In this document: in pieces, positions 26,801 through 39,800 of the stretch
Position numbering within the stretch: position 1 is the first letter of the stretch
How the letters are laid out: each line of letters starts with the position of its first letter
Assembly: GCA_000708835.1 (NCBI GenBank)
Contig: DF236958.1
Coordinates: 379,938-422,262, forward strand
DNA length: 42,325 nucleotides
Source: Klebsormidium nitens
Lineage: Eukaryota > Streptophyta > Klebsormidiophyceae > Klebsormidiales > Klebsormidiaceae
Reading direction: 5' to 3'
The notes under the pieces: model-generated
Told to the model about the DNA's origin: nothing
Database searches by the model: none
The model's input: only the letters and a program-made list of their open reading frames with translations
Program-made: the position numbers and the translations under genes

Positions 26801-28501
26801 ACATGCGGAAACAAGGGTGGGCGCCGCAGCTCTTTGGGTGCTTGCTGACGTTCTGAACCTCGCGTTTTTTCGAAAAGGGCGCTGTGATGGAAGTTTTGTC
26901 CCTTAAGCTTGCCGTGATAGGATTCTGGCCAGAAGAGTAGTTTGACTTCTTCTGTTTCGCAGCTTTGATTTGGGGTTTGGTGCTTGCATCTCGACAAGAC
27001 CTTAGTGACAGGGTTGGATGGCCGCACAATCACCTTGCGATCCTGGGCTTCTTGCTGGCTTCTTGCGGGGCTGCGTCTTGCTTGGAAACGCTTGCGTGTA
27101 GTTTTCAAGTAAGGCGCCTTTAGACCGACAAGCCCCGATATACCGACACTGGTAAATATCATCCAACGAATCTTTCTCTAGTCCCTGCCCTCGCTGTTGT
27201 GTGACCTTTGCCCCTCTGACGTCTTCCCCCAGATTCGACATTCCGCATGACACGTGGACGCACCTGGTGCGGCGGGCGGACCGGGCAATGCAAGCGGCGT
27301 CCATGTTCTATGCCGCCAAGCGAGAGGCGGGGCCGGATTGGGACGACACGGTAGGGTCAAGGCTTGCGCGCACTGCAAAATCCAACTAGTGTGCTGACTT
27401 CGACTTATGTCCGGTTACTGGCGACTGACCCTCGTTTGCCGTGAGCCTGATGTTGACGAGGGTTTAGGAAGGCAGGTTGGGGGGGGTTTTGGCTGACCGT
27501 GCCGGATTAGAAGTGTCTTTTTCGGGGTTGTTTCAAGAGGACTTCTCTTATGATCGATGTCTCCACTTGATTCGTTGATTGTTTTTGTCGCTTTTTCACT
27601 GGCAGGCAAGACCTCACCATACAGCAGTACCAGCCTACATTACTAATGTGTGTAGGGTAGCATTGCCACAGCAGGCTCTCGGGCGCATCCGTTTGGCCGA
27701 TCTTAGTCTCCTGTTTTGTCAGCATCGAAGGAGTGCATTGCCAGAGCGTTGCACGAAGACTGCCTTGTCGTAATAATCTATTTTCAGGCAATCTGTCATT
27801 AGTGTGGATTGCCAGCCTCTTCGCCTGAAGGAAAGATGTTTCCTCTGTATGCGCACATTGCTTGACGCCCTTTTCGTTTTTCGTGCGGATGCTCAGGAGG
27901 CAGCCCAGGCCCTAGCCGAGGCTCGGCGGGTGGCCGGAAAACCGCGGTGGGTGAACCACGTGGTCTGGTGTCTGACGTCACTCGGGCTCTCTATCGAAGA
28001 AACCTTGAACCCCCGGCTATGGCCCGACGAATTCCGAGGTACGCCGCTGCTCTGGACGGAGTCCTCTTTGTTGGCTGGGCCGTCGAGCATCGGCTCACTG
28101 GCCTTATCCACTACGTCTTGTAAAGTATAACCCCTTGAAGTACTTTGACGGCGATTCCGAGGGCTTGGAAACTATTGATGTCGACCGTTAACAGAAATGG
28201 GCCCTGTGTTGAATCTGCAGACTGGAAACACGTGTGCTGTCCGTTTGATACTGGAAACTGAGATACGTTTTCTGCCTTTGCAGTTTCGGACGTGCCCGGC
28301 AGTGTTAGTACTCTACAACAATCAGGAAGACCGGAACAGGCGGCGGATCTTGAAGCACGGATAAGAGAAATAGCGCCGGAAACAGTGTTCGAGCGAAGCG
28401 GGGACCATACCAAAGGTGCCCCAAAAGAAAACGAAGTAGACCCAAAAGAAAGCGAAGTAAAAACGGTCGAAGGGGTTGCCAACATTCCATCGGATGTTTA
28501 A
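20801..28501 (+). CDS. P-class PPR protein, 11 exons, with non-PPR C-terminal extension
   Basis: Exons 20801-21529, 22298-22531, 23004-23185, 23822-24020, 24650-24852, 25249-25390, 25800-26021, 26518-26816, 27233-27350, 27897-28038 and 28284-28501 join in phase to give 895 residues. Residues 1-70 resemble an organelle transit peptide (Ala/Ser/Lys-rich, few acids). PPR-like helical pairs run from about 185 to 382, for example TYNMYLALVSKRGAVDVMED, TWNYVIQGYGKKRDLDRAVA and QYNAIMDGYANEKRPEKVGE. A Lys/Arg-rich stretch at about 383-448 interrupts them. They resume to about 630, for example LAVLIQAKGAAGHVDAAWQV and TFMMLLMAYDVAGQRDKALE. The C-terminal 260 residues are Ala/Pro/Lys-rich, then helical, and end in a Glu/Lys tail. 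No editing or SMR domain is seen. The likely role is organelle RNA metabolism. The exon 4 acceptor (AG at 23820-23821) was chosen among several close AGs because it alone keeps phase, and is the least certain junction. Confidence 0.84.
26244..26279. repeat. Perfect 18-bp tandem duplication in an intron
   Basis: Two identical adjacent copies of tttgtccttgcctcgtga lie in intron 7 of the 11-exon PPR gene. The perfect match suggests a recent slip or duplication. No function is evident. Confidence 0.8.
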
Positions 28502-28895
28502 AACCGACGAGAATCTGTCGTCAGGCGATCAACCCGCGACGGTTCATGAACACGTCATGACTTTTGTAGTATGGCCGGTTGCGCCAGCCTGTCTTCCATT
28601 GCTGCATGCATGGCCGGAGCATCAAGCAGTTACGTTTGATGAGAGTGACCGTCATGTTCCAGCTCGGCCATGTTGGGGTAATATAGCATATAGCCGTTCC
28701 GACTTTCTGGGTTGGAAGCGGATGTCCACATAAGGAATAGATTTGTGATTGTCATGTGCTCAATGCGTTCGAACTTACGGTCTTTCCATCATGTTCGAAT
28801 TGCCACGTCGAAGCACGCGGTCTGCCTGCTTAGACTGAGACATATTTAAGTTCAACGTGCCAGGTGGGGACGCGGCTCAGGTTAGGCCGGGACCC

Positions 28896-28917
28896 CTCAT
28901 GCCGTGCGTGGCATGAG
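28896..28917. other. Perfect 8-bp-stem hairpin
   Basis: ctcatgcc and ggcatgag flank a 6-base loop (gtgcgt), about 400 bases past the stop codon of the 11-exon PPR gene. It could be a structured 3' element or chance. Confidence 0.5.
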
Positions 28918-30382
28918 TTCAGATGCATAGCCAAAAGTGTACGTTGGCCTGGCGGTATCGCCATATCGGAATTTTGTGGGAGAGCAGGATGCATGATGAA
29001 ACTTACATGCGCAGACGGTTGGTCCTGATTGACTACTCGTTGGCGCTGTACGCTATACCAAAGGAAGCACTAAATAGTGCATGAGAAAATTTCCTTATTA
29101 CAGAATTGAAAACAGAGATGAAGCGGAAGCAGTGAAAGCGGGGATCCTAGGAAGACGTAATAGCACGCGGCAACCAACAGGACTCTACGGCCATTACGGG
29201 TCCATTTTACAGTAGGTTGGAGGAGAGGAGGAAGTTTGCTATATATCTATTCTGAAATAGAATTCTTCACGGCTGGCACATATTTCGGCTTGGAATTAAC
29301 CTAGCTTATGAGACTGTCGGTTTGAGTGTGAGCCCGTAATCGCACTTTTGAATCGGACTACAGAAGAGCCACTATGCTGACCCTTTGACTGGGGACCTGA
29401 TCCTGCAAGGATGTCTCAGGCAGGTCCCCCAGGTACCCCGCAGCATGCCCCGCAGTCCCCTCCTTGCGCGCTAAACTCGTCCGTTCAAGGCTAATTTTGA
29501 AAGACTCGACAAGGCAGCAGTCAGCCTGGTGCTCGTTCCTCGGGGAGTTGGTCCGAGGGGCGGACGCGGCTTAGTTCGACGGCAGTGTACGAGAGTGCAC
29601 CGCACAATATCTGCGACGGCAGAGCCACCTTACGGTCGCTGTGCTTCGGCCTCGGTTTCTACACTCCGACAGGTTTGATAATTGCCAATCGCGACAGACG
29701 CTTGGGCTTGTTCGAGAGGATCACTATGATCTGCCGAGCTCAGCCTCGACTTTTTGTGCAAGCTCGTCTGATGCCGTGTATATTGGAGAAAGCAGTTCGA
29801 TGATAAAACGGTCGTCGGACAGAATGCACGTGGGCTGCTGCACAGAAACGGGGAGGGAAACTCAGTCTCGAATGACTCTACATTTGAAACGCTAGCTGCC
29901 TGCGAATTCAAGGATCCAAGAGCATGCGATCCTCGTTTTCCAGGCTTAGGGGGCTTGGAGTACCGCGTTTCAAACAACCGCAAACGAAAGCCCAAGCAAT
30001 GCACTCTGTACTTTGCACTCCCTTGCGAGAGCTTCTGATTTCTTTTTCGCATCGGACGCCGCGGCCTTGATCCGAGGCCTTTCGAGTTCCAGCGAGCTGA
30101 ACTCACTTCGAGGCCTGAAGACCAGGCTAAAGTTCCCCTAAAAGTGAAGCGTGGCATCTGCATCCACTCTGCTCTCAACGTTGGACCCTACACGAAACAA
30201 CACAAGTGCCTGACCAGTTAGCATGGACCGTAGCGACCTGCCTGCCAGCATTGACCCCTGGCAAGCTCTGCAAGGCAAACCTTTGGGCTGAGAGTATTTT
30301 AAAGGTGACTTTTGACAACCACTTCCACAATCTGCGTACTCCGCTTTAGCTCCCTTGACTGCCCCTTTCGATTTGCGCTGCC

Positions 30383-30389
30383 TATAAAA
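30383..30389 (+). promoter_or_regulatory. Candidate TATA box
   Basis: tataaaa sits 137 bases upstream of the start codon of the secreted Cys-rich protein, a plausible distance allowing for a 5' UTR of about 110 bases. It is the clearest TATA box near any start in this window. Transcript 5' ends would test it. Confidence 0.45.
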
Positions 30390-30525
30390 CGGGCCACAGA
30401 CTTTGGTCGCGACATCATACCACAACGTTAACCCCATTGCTTCACCTCTCTGCCTGCTTCTGGCCGCCATTTCTCGTTGCCGCGTCTTTCCCAGTGGTTG
30501 CCGCTCCGACGCCTGCGGTCTGAGA

Positions 30526-32450
30526 ATGGCGCTCAAGGCGCAAGTTGCCGTCACGGGGCTTCTGATGGTCCTGGTGCTGGCGAATCAGGTAAGCGCCGCC
30601 ATTGCCTTCAAAATCTTACAGATCCGTACATGTGAACTGATTTGTCCTGAGAATTTTCAGATCGAAAACGTTTCAACCAGGTGATGGTGTCGTGACTGTC
30701 AAGAAATAGAAGACACGTTGGGGAACTCGGTTGTCAGAAGCTTGTCAGGATATGGTCGCTTAGGTCAAAAGGGAGCTTTTGCACTTTTTTTGGATGCCCA
30801 GCAGCCAATAGCAAAGCTACGAATGGGGTCCTCCAAAGCTTAAAGCTGCCAAAACGATCTTGTCGATTAAGGGTACCCTTTTCGCCGTTCCTCCGGCAGC
30901 TTTGTATTTTCAAAGTCGTCTGCGTTCAAAAAACGAGAAATAAAACAGGAGATCGTTGCTTGACGTCAACGAGATGTATATAATCCTTTTCCTCACGTTT
31001 CGTTTTTGCAGCGCAGATTGACAAATTGTTCTCCCGTCTGCAGGCATCCGCATCGTGGATCAGCGAAGCGCTGTTCGCTTCAAACGGCTCGCACGAGATC
31101 GCCCACGCTTCCAACCAGCGCAGCCTGCTGCAAGCTCGTACGTTCAAGCACATGGTTTTTCCATCAGCAGTTGCAAGATCTTTGTTTTCCTTGTCGCCTC
31201 TTCGCAATTTCAGAACCTCGATTCCTAGACTCTCTCTCTTCGCGTGCAAGCCTGCGGAGTCAGCGAAATTCAGTTGGAGCGAACTCTCCTGAGCCGTTTC
31301 CTCATGGGCGAGCGGCAAGCAGGCGCTCTACTTGCGGATAGCTTTGACGAATATCGGAGCATGCTACGTCGCTTCTTCGGCAGATATTCAACCGCGCTTC
31401 CCTTAGTACACAGGCCTGTCAAACGCGGGCAATCTTATGCGGCTGCGTTTTTCACCTGACTCCGCTGTTTGCGCGCGGCTCACCTTCCGTGTCTCTTCTG
31501 TTTTTGTGCAGCCCAAACCTTCGTCTGCCCCACCTTTTTCGGCCTCTGCCCCTTCTTCGGGCTGGGCCAATTTGGCAACACGATCCCCCTCTGCTGCCCC
31601 TCCTTCATCGCCTGCCCCGGGACGCTCATCGCCATTCTGCTCAACTGCGAGGCGGCCCTGCCCGTTACCCCGGTGCCAACCCCGCCGGTGACTAGTCCCC
31701 CGGTCACGACACCCCCTGTGACCACGCCCCCTGAGACGACTCCCCCAATCACAANNNNNNNNNNNNNNNNNNNNNNNNNNNNNNNNNNNNNNNNNNNNNN
31801 NNNNNNNNNNNNNNNNNNNNNNNNNNNNNNNNNNNNNNNNNNNNNNNNNNNNNNNNNNNNNNNNNNNNNNNNNNNNNNNNNNNNNNNNNNNNNNNNNNNN
31901 NNNNNNNNNNNNNNNNNNNNNNNNNNNNNNNNNNNNNNNNNNNNNNNNNNNNNNNNNNNNNNNNNNNNNNNNNNNNNNNNNNNNNNNNNNNNNNNNNNNN
32001 NNNNNNNNNNNNNNNNNNNNNNNNNNNNNNNNNNNNNNNNNNNNNNNNNNNNNNNNNNNNNNNNNNNNNNNNNNNNNNNNNNNNNNNNNNNNNNNNNNNN
32101 NNNNNNNNNNNNNNNNNNNNNNNNNNNNNNNNNNNNNNNNNNNNNNNNNNNNNNNNNNNNNNNNNNNNNNNNNNNNNNNNNNNNNNNNNNNNNNNNNNNN
32201 NNNNNNNNNNNNNNNNNNNNNNNNNNNNNNNNNNACGACCCCCCCAGTCACCACGAAACCAGTGACTACTCCCCCGGTGACTGCTCCCCCCGTCACAACA
32301 CCCCCCGTGACTACTCCCCCGGTGACTACTCCCCCGGTTACCACTCCCCCGGTCCCAGAGACCCCCTCTCCCACGCCTTCCGGTTGTCCTCCGTGCCCGT
32401 GTCTTTCTCCCACACCCACGCCGTTTACACCGTTGCCTTCAAAGGCTTGA
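30526..32450 (+). CDS. Secreted Cys-rich protein with Thr/Pro/Val tandem-repeat tail (interrupted by gap)
   Basis: Three exons (30526-30588, 31017-31137, 31512-32450) join in phase. Residues 1-21 or so are a signal peptide (MALKAQVAVTGLLMVLVLAN). A Ser/Ala-rich helical segment follows (IDKLFSRLQASASWISEALF). A hydrophobic domain then carries six cysteines at C67, C74, C89, C90, C96 and C107, spaced C-6-C-14-CC-5-C-10-C. After it come repeats of the type VTTPP, broken by 480 unknown bases (31755-32234) and resuming until PVPETPSPTPSGCPPCPCLS and the stop. The repeats resemble mucin-like or hydroxyproline-rich wall glycoproteins and could carry O-glycans. I do not recognise the Cys pattern as a named family; it matches neither the hydrophobin nor the eight-Cys lipid-transfer layout. 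The frame after the gap differs from the frame before it if the gap is exactly 480, so the gap size is probably only an estimate. Total length is unknown. Confidence 0.75.
31674..32360 (+). repeat. Coding minisatellite, 15-bp units (VTTPP), spanning an assembly gap
   Basis: Units of the type gtgactactcccccg recur on both sides of the unknown stretch 31755-32234, with synonymous variation in the third codon positions. The assembly probably broke here because the repeat is longer than the reads. The copy number cannot be read. Confidence 0.85.
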
Positions 32451-33473
32451 TAGTAAAGTGTACATAGGGGCGTCTGTAATGTCAAAGCTTAGCTCGAAGG
32501 AAACCCTCACTGTATTCCAACCGGGGTAATGTGCAGAAGACTTTCAATATAAGTCGTGCTTTCAACTTTTGTGTAAAGACGCGTTTCAAACATTCGACAG
32601 CCATCTACCATGAGCGGTACAAAGATAGTAGAGGAGAGTTTGTTGATTAGAGGACCGTTCATGCATCAGAAATCTGTGCAGTAGAAGTGAAGAAAAGACA
32701 CTTCTGTGCCGGTCAGCCCTTGACATAAGAATAATAATCGGACTACCCATCTTTCTAAGTCTTGATCAAAGGAGCAGTGACTGTATGTAGAATCGACAAC
32801 TGGGCTTCCAAACGTTACCAAGAAATCCGTAGCACTTTGCATCGATGCTTAGCCTAGTAGCTAATGCTATTGCACAAAATTGTACAAGCTATTATAATAC
32901 AGTCTTTTGACAGGCCACATGCTTGGCCTGTCGATCTGGTAGCTGTACATTCAGATCATCAATATGGCAATCACCGTCCAAGTCATGCCCGTCCAATATA
33001 CGTGACTCGCTCACATTCCCCTCCTAGGTCAACTTGAACATGGTCGCGCAGGCCTATGTTGCACATTCCCATGGTGATCCGGTTGCAAATTTTGAAATCC
33101 CCGATCGAGTTCCTGGAGATTGATGCCTCCATCATGTATGTAAGTTCCTTACAAGTGTGTGGTATGTGGCCCGATTCAGCCATGAATGACCAAATCAGGT
33201 AGGCGGTAGCAGCTCGAGCTTGATAACTACGAGTGGCAAGCTTCCGACAATTCGAGTAGATGGATCATTATGGTTCCTCTCGCTGAATCCAGACCTCGGA
33301 ACAGCCTTTCTCGGCACGGTTATGCTGGAAATGGGACGAAACTTCCCAGCCTGGCATGTACACGCCATGTATGCAACCGAATGTACCTAAGATTCATGTA
33401 ATGTTGGAAGCGTTGCAGTGGCCGGGCCATCTCATGATTTCTGGAAGGTGCCGAAGCATAGACGCAGACCCAA
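32451..33473. other. Convergent intergenic region, no supported gene
   Basis: This lies between the 3' ends of the secreted-protein gene and METTL5. It should contain both 3' UTRs. A perfect 9-bp-stem hairpin (gacaggcca / tggcctgtc, loop of 6) is at 32909-32932. A 66-codon minus-strand frame at 32983-33183 has no recognisable similarity and I do not call it. Confidence 0.55.
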
Positions 33474-36147
<2,674 letters not shown>

Positions 36148-36890
36148 CTCCCTCGGTCTTGGGCAATCACCCCTATGCTTCAAGCTCCTTCATAAAATTG
36201 AAGAGCACTGGCGAACACTTTCTTCCAGATTGTAGCAGATTCGCAGAGCTTGGGGCCACTTCGTGTCGCGGTTTCGCAGCTTGGCCCAGCGCTCGCACCT
36301 GGCTCGCACGGGCTACGAGCATAAAGTAACTTGCAGGACAGCCTATACAAGGCAATGTTTGCCACCCTTCTAAGCTGCACGAGAGGGCAGTCACAGTGTG
36401 TAGGCCGTGTGCACCGCCATCGCAGCTGCATTGCCAACTGGCAATGCTAGCAAGCTGGCCACCCGCTGGCCATGAATCTGATGTGGAAATGATCAGCTTC
36501 TCCACACTGGACTGGTCGGATCGATCCAGATCGATCACCAAGAATTACCGATTCATTAGAAAGTTCATGTTGTGCTACAGACTTTAGAATACGGCAATCG
36601 CGCTTTGCATCCTTGCGCCAATTCTGTGCGACCTCTGAACAAGTAAAAACGCCCTCTTCTAAATCGCAACTTGGCTCAAGCTCAGGATTGGAACCAGGCC
36701 CAGGGCCATCGCCTGCAGTCTGCAGTGGTGCTCGAGAGAGGACAGATACCGGTATGACCTACACACGGACCTACAAAAGCGCCAGCATTCTACTGTTTGC
36801 AGCTCATGCCTCCTGAGGCTCTGGCACCTGAACAGAGAGTTCTTGTGAAAGGCGTCAATTTCTGAGCAGCTTCCCGTGACTGCCGTGAGG
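36148..36890. promoter_or_regulatory. Divergent promoter region, METTL5 / PPR gene
   Basis: 743 bases separate these two divergent start codons. Frames of up to 122 codons on the minus strand here have no family resemblance. Two gatcgatc-like palindromes sit close together near 36519-36536. The part nearest 36891 lies in the PPR gene's 5' UTR. It has an in-frame stop upstream of the chosen ATG and only non-ATG codons between. Confidence 0.5.
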
Positions 36891-39800
36891 ATGGAAGCGA
36901 CGTGCCTGAGAAACGTATCCCGGGGCTCTGCAGCAGCGGCTTCTTTGATTGGCCCAAGAGAGGCCCAGAATCTTGCTACTACAGGCAATCTGCAGGTTGC
37001 AAACCACAGCCGACCAGATAGCCTGCAGAGGAGGAAGCAAGCTGCCTCAGCTGCTGCAGCACTTTCAGCATTGCCTGATAAAAGACAGGGGTACTGTCCT
37101 GCTTGCAAAAGCTTGAAAGTAGCAGGCTTCAAGTTGCTGGTGGTGCGGAGAAATGAAAGAGCGTTGTCCACAGCTGCTGCCTCCCAGGGTGGGGAATCTG
37201 ACAGACAAGCAATAGGAGCAGGTCATGGTGATAAGGTGTCAACAAGCAGTGTGAGGGAGGAGAATGAAGGTGGCGCAGTTGCACCCCAGCTTGAGCCCCT
37301 TCCTCTCAACGGAGTTGACCAACGTGCAAGAACTCTTCTTACTGGCGCTCCTAGGATCATATCAAGCATAGATGAGCTGATCTTGCTGCAAAAAGAGGCT
37401 GCCGGGGGGGCTGCTGCTGAAGTGCGGTCTTTGGAACAAACATCTGCCTTAGAAGAAACCTCCCCTGCTGAAAGAAGGGGGAATGCAGACGCTTCAGTTA
37501 GCAGCCAGCCACGAAGACAAGCAAACAAGACATGGATAAGAGACTCTACAGGGACGATGCGTCGAGCTGTCCAGCCAGCCAAACCCTCCACTTCTCAAGG
37601 TAGCCCCAGCAAGCCGCTCTCCCCCAGCAGGATGAAGCTTCCCCGACACGGAGCCCCTCGAGCTGCCGCGGTCATGCGAATCCTGTATGAGGCACGGGAC
37701 TTGACGACTGATGGAGTTCTTGACCAGTTGGCGGAAGCGGTGCAAAGGGCAGAGCTGAACATGGTGAGCAGATTACCTTTCACTCACACAAGTGAATCAG
37801 CCCGCTTGCCATTCTTGTGGAAAGCAATGAGAGCACTTCGACGATGTTCATGTGTCCCAGACTTTAAGGTTCCTTACTGCCACGATGCTATCTCGCCTTG
37901 TTGCTCGTTGTGGAAGAGCAGAGTACAGATGCGTACCAACACCATCAATGGCCTTTGAGGCAATTCACGCTCGATGCGCAGATCATAAAGGATCTTGGCG
38001 TCAGGGGCCGGACAAACAAGGCATTCGAGGTGAAATTTTTTGTCTTGCTGGGACTCTGCTGTTTTCTCTCAGAAATAGAGGACCGGAGTGACCTTGTGAA
38101 GTAACGAGAAATCTTTTCAGGGTCTAGGAGGAGAGATGGCTCCATCATCTTGGATCACCACTGGGAGACCTTTGTGTGCTGTGAGCAACTTGCTTGCTCT
38201 CCTCTTACAACTCAGCAGAGGCCAACACGAACAAATCCTGACGTACTCAAACAACTCTCATGCAACGCAGCAAGTCACCAGGCGCCACTTAGTTTCGAAG
38301 CATTTCTTGCATTGCCCAAGAATGCGTTGATCCCTCAGCAAGCCAAGCTCTCATTGTGCACAAAGTGCAGGTCTACCACTGGATGCTTCAGCAAGGCAAC
38401 GAGCGGCGTGCGCCAGACGAGATCACGTTCAACAGCATTATCACCGTCCTTAGCAAACACGGGCAGGTGGAGAAGGCCCAGCACGTCTTTGAGATGATGG
38501 ACATGGTGCGTGCCTGCCGACACCCTACTGTGCTTTTGAAATTTGGACGTCTGTGCTTCATGCTCGTGTTTCGTTGACTACCTTGTACCGTCCGTTTTGT
38601 GGTCGAGCATGTTCAGCGGAGGACAACGGTGAGGACGTGCTAAAGGAGCAAGAAGGCCTTAGGAGCGTACTTCAAGTTGTCGAGGTGATACCTTCTGACC
38701 ACTGGTTGAGTCTGTGTTGCAAAGCAGAGTCCGGAGTCTGGTCGATCGACTCAGCTTGAGTATTGAAAACGCTTTTGTTATCGTCCTCAGGTTGACGGGA
38801 TGAGAAAGGAGGTTAATTACGTGTTTTAGTCTAGTGCACAGCACGTTCAATCTCGTCTTCAAGTTCGACGTCAGTATCTTGCCTCGCAGGTGGCTTGCCG
38901 ACGGAACGTGTTCCACTACAACGCTCTCCTCAGCGGCTATGCGAAACTGGGCCTTGCCACAGACGCCCTGGCCCTATTTGAGCGGATGAAAGTGGAGGGC
39001 ATCGACCCCGACGGCAGGTGAGAGTACGAGTTCGAAAGACTAGCCGCCGTCTTATGAGAACCCTGACTATATTGCCATCAACAAGCAGATTCGAGCTTCA
39101 AGTTTCGAGTGCTACTCGGCCCCCTGAGGACCCCGTCTATGCTACAGCAGTTTATGCTTGGCACCTGGTCGCAGCCGTTGGTCCTGTCAGCCGTAGAAAC
39201 AGGACGGTCCAGCAAACCACCGATGCTCGCATGTTTCACGAGCATTATTCTGCCTCCTGGGACAGGTGAGTCCAACAAGCGCGCAACTTACCTGACTTCG
39301 CGTGCAGTTCGTACAATATCCTGATCAACGCGTGCGGCCGAGGGAAGCAGCTGACGCGGGCCCTAGCGCTCTTTGAGGAGATGGTGGGCAAGGGACTGCA
39401 AGCCACGCACATCACGTACACCTCGCTGGTTGGCGCGTGCGGGAGGGATAACAGGTGGGGCTGCTGCATCTGCTTAATCTGTGTGTATAGAAAAGCATCC
39501 TCAAAGGTCATAGACTGAATTTGCCAAAGCAAGGGTCACGCCAACCGGTTACTGAACTCATTCAGATGTTGGGATTGTAAACAATACCCGTCTACGGCTT
39601 GAGTCACCACTTTCCGTGCGAGGGGCGTGTGGCTGAACTTAGTCACCTTGAACGAGGCTGCAATTACTTTCGATTCCATTGCCAATGAGCCCGTTGCTTT
39701 TTGCGGAACAGATATGTATAAGGAAGTGGATTCACTCCCGTGTTTCCTCGGTGAAGAGCGAGTCGAAAGCTCTAAGGCAGACCATACTGAATTGAAGACA

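Larger units (their letters stand above)
28502..30525. other. Intergenic, no supported gene
   Basis: Two kilobases separate the PPR gene from the secreted-protein gene. The longest frame (minus strand, 29630-30178) has no family resemblance and erratic composition. A 27-codon Pro-rich frame starts at an ATG at 29411 (MSQAGPPGTPQHAPQSPPCA...). It could be a first exon, but no continuation was found. A hairpin lies at 28896-28917. The final part should be the promoter of the downstream gene. Confidence 0.55.

Noticed and set aside
29630-30178. 182-codon minus-strand frame
   Set aside because: No signal, domain or splice continuation, mixed composition, and no resemblance to any family; kept as non-coding.
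30526-32450. Hydrophobin reading of the Cys-rich secreted protein
   Set aside because: It has one CC pair and six cysteines with different spacing; hydrophobins have eight cysteines with two CC pairs.
36173-36541. 122-codon minus-strand frame upstream of METTL5
   Set aside because: METTL5 starts at 36147 with a homology-supported first exon; this frame shows no similarity and has no in-phase junction.
36659-37171. 170-codon minus-strand frame
   Set aside because: Antisense to the first exon of the seven-exon PPR gene.
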